This document shows, in pieces, positions 63,331 to 64,000 of a stretch of 64,000 bases of DNA (position 1 is its first letter; each line of letters starts with the position of its first letter). Made by a program: the position numbers and the translations under genes. This stretch comes from Thalassomonas viridans (GTDB taxonomy: Bacteria; Pseudomonadota; Gammaproteobacteria; Enterobacterales; Alteromonadaceae): positions 2,356,001 to 2,420,000 of the forward strand of contig NZ_CP059733.1 in NCBI RefSeq assembly GCF_000948985.2, given 5' to 3'. A model generated the notes under the pieces. It worked only from the letters and a program-made list of their open reading frames with translations, was not told the origin of the DNA and did no database searches.

Positions 63331-64000
63331 ATGGCGATTGGTATAGGTGGCTCAACACAGGAACAAGAATTAAGCAAGTTAACGGATATGACAGGGGATA
63401 TCCAAGGCATATCCCTGGCGGAATACCAGCAGCGTATCGCCAAAGCGCAACAGCTGATGCGCGAGCAGGATATTGCCGCCCTGTATATCAATGCCGGCAC
63501 TAACCTGGCCTATTTCACCGGCACCCAGTGGTCGCCGTCTGAGCGCATGGTAGGGGCTTTGTTACCGGCAAAGGGAGAGCTGATCTATATCGCCCCCTGG
63601 TTTGAGCAAAGCACTTTGGACGGTTATATGCAGGTCAAGGCGCCTTCGGCTCCCTGGCATGAGCATGAATCACCTTATGAGTTATTGCTGGACCTGCTTT
63701 ACGACAATGACATCAGCCAGGGCCGGGTGGCGCTTGATGAGTCCAGTCCCTTTTTCCTGGTGGACAGCCTGAACCAGGCGGCGAAAAAGAGAGTTTTGCC
63801 ACTGGATTTCGTTTCTGCTGCGCCGGTAACGACGGCATGCCGTATGATCAAATCAGAGGCGGAAATTGCCCTGCTGCAGCGGGCCAAAGACATGACCCTG
63901 GCGGTGCATAAGGCGGCGGCCCGGATATTAAAGCCCGGCATCACCACGGATGAAGTCACCCGCTTTATTTACCAGGCCCACAGGAAAGTGGGGGCGGTAA
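63331..64000 (+). CDS. M24 family aminopeptidase (Xaa-Pro type), 3'-truncated by window edge
   Basis: The gene runs off the window, so only the first 223 codons are seen. ATG 63331 has AAAGG ten bases upstream. Residues about 28-160 are a creatinase/prolidase N-terminal domain (QRIAKAQQLMREQDIAALYINAGTNLAYFTGTQWSPSERM pattern), then the start of the M24 catalytic fold (CRMIKSEAEIALLQRAKDMTLAVHKAAARILKPGITTDEV). The metal ligands would lie beyond base 64000. No signal peptide; cytoplasmic. Confidence 0.88.
   Translation, partial: MAIGIGGSTQEQELSKLTDMTGDIQGISLAEYQQRIAKAQQLMREQDIAALYINAGTNLAYFTGTQWSPSERMVGALLPAKGELIYIAPWFEQSTLDGYMQVKAPSAPWHEHESPYELLLDLLYDNDISQGRVALDESSPFFLVDSLNQAAKKRVLPLDFVSAAPVTTACRMIKSEAEIALLQRAKDMTLAVHKAAARILKPGITTDEVTRFIYQAHRKVGAV

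Overview
The window reads as the chromosome of a marine gammaproteobacterium, most probably Alteromonadales/Colwelliaceae (Thalassomonas-like). This is inferred from the mix of housekeeping genes (434-aa inosine-guanosine kinase, 324-aa CysB, class I fumarase, anaerobic ribonucleotide reductase, RibA fused to a NADAR domain), the large secreted proteases and the many propeller-type sensors. No rRNA or tRNA gene and no CRISPR array was seen.

1-20578: the right arm of a Mu-like transposable prophage. A Mu-type head module (gp29 portal, gp30/F, gpG, protease I with nested scaffold Z, decoration protein, major head protein T, gp35, gp36, tail terminator) is joined to a long non-contractile (siphovirus) tail module: tail tube, a lambda-type G/GT chaperone pair with the GGGAAAG -1 slippery heptamer, a 1485-aa tape measure, tail-tip proteins, two tandem glycine-rich adhesin-like proteins and a beta-helix-like fibre protein. 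No sheath gene is present, so this is a B3/D3112-type plan. The right end lies at about 20578 and has the layout of the Mu R end; it sits 13 bp beyond the nrdD stop codon. The left end and the early genes (repressor, transposase A/B, lysis, terminase) lie before the window.

20592-30956: host genes. nrdG-nrdD (minus strand) has an FNR-like site and four NrdR-like boxes in two 31-bp-spaced pairs. Then come an Asp-rich lipoprotein, dodecin, a cyclic-nucleotide-binding protein, NADAR-RibA, gsk and several small conserved or unknown genes.

31336-38585: an unusual secreted-protease locus. A small membrane protein is translationally coupled to an S8 subtilase ending in 14 W-containing hexapeptides (SIWNEG type). 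A second S8 subtilase has a Lys/Gly/Asp polyampholyte insert and ends in eight YLWADG repeats. A chymotrypsin-fold protease follows in convergent orientation. The two subtilase transcription units share a 16-bp upstream motif and a Shine-Dalgarno with identical spacing to the start codon, which points to duplicated, co-regulated units.

39419-51760: a signalling block. A REC-PAS-GGDEF-GAF-AAA+-HTH regulator is followed by a probable operon: propeller sensor with GGDEF output, propeller sensor with HisKA_2 kinase output, and REC-PAS-GGDEF-EAL. All three GGDEF domains are degenerate while the EAL domain looks intact, so the expected c-di-GMP output is hydrolysis or binding, not synthesis.

51855-64000: a membrane-anchored coiled-coil protein, cysB, sdaA, nudL, a complete ISAs1-family element (1270 bp, 10-bp target duplication) inserted between nudL and pabB beside a decayed copy of the pabB 3' end, pabB, fumarase, a secreted S9 peptidase and the start of an M24 peptidase cut by the window edge.
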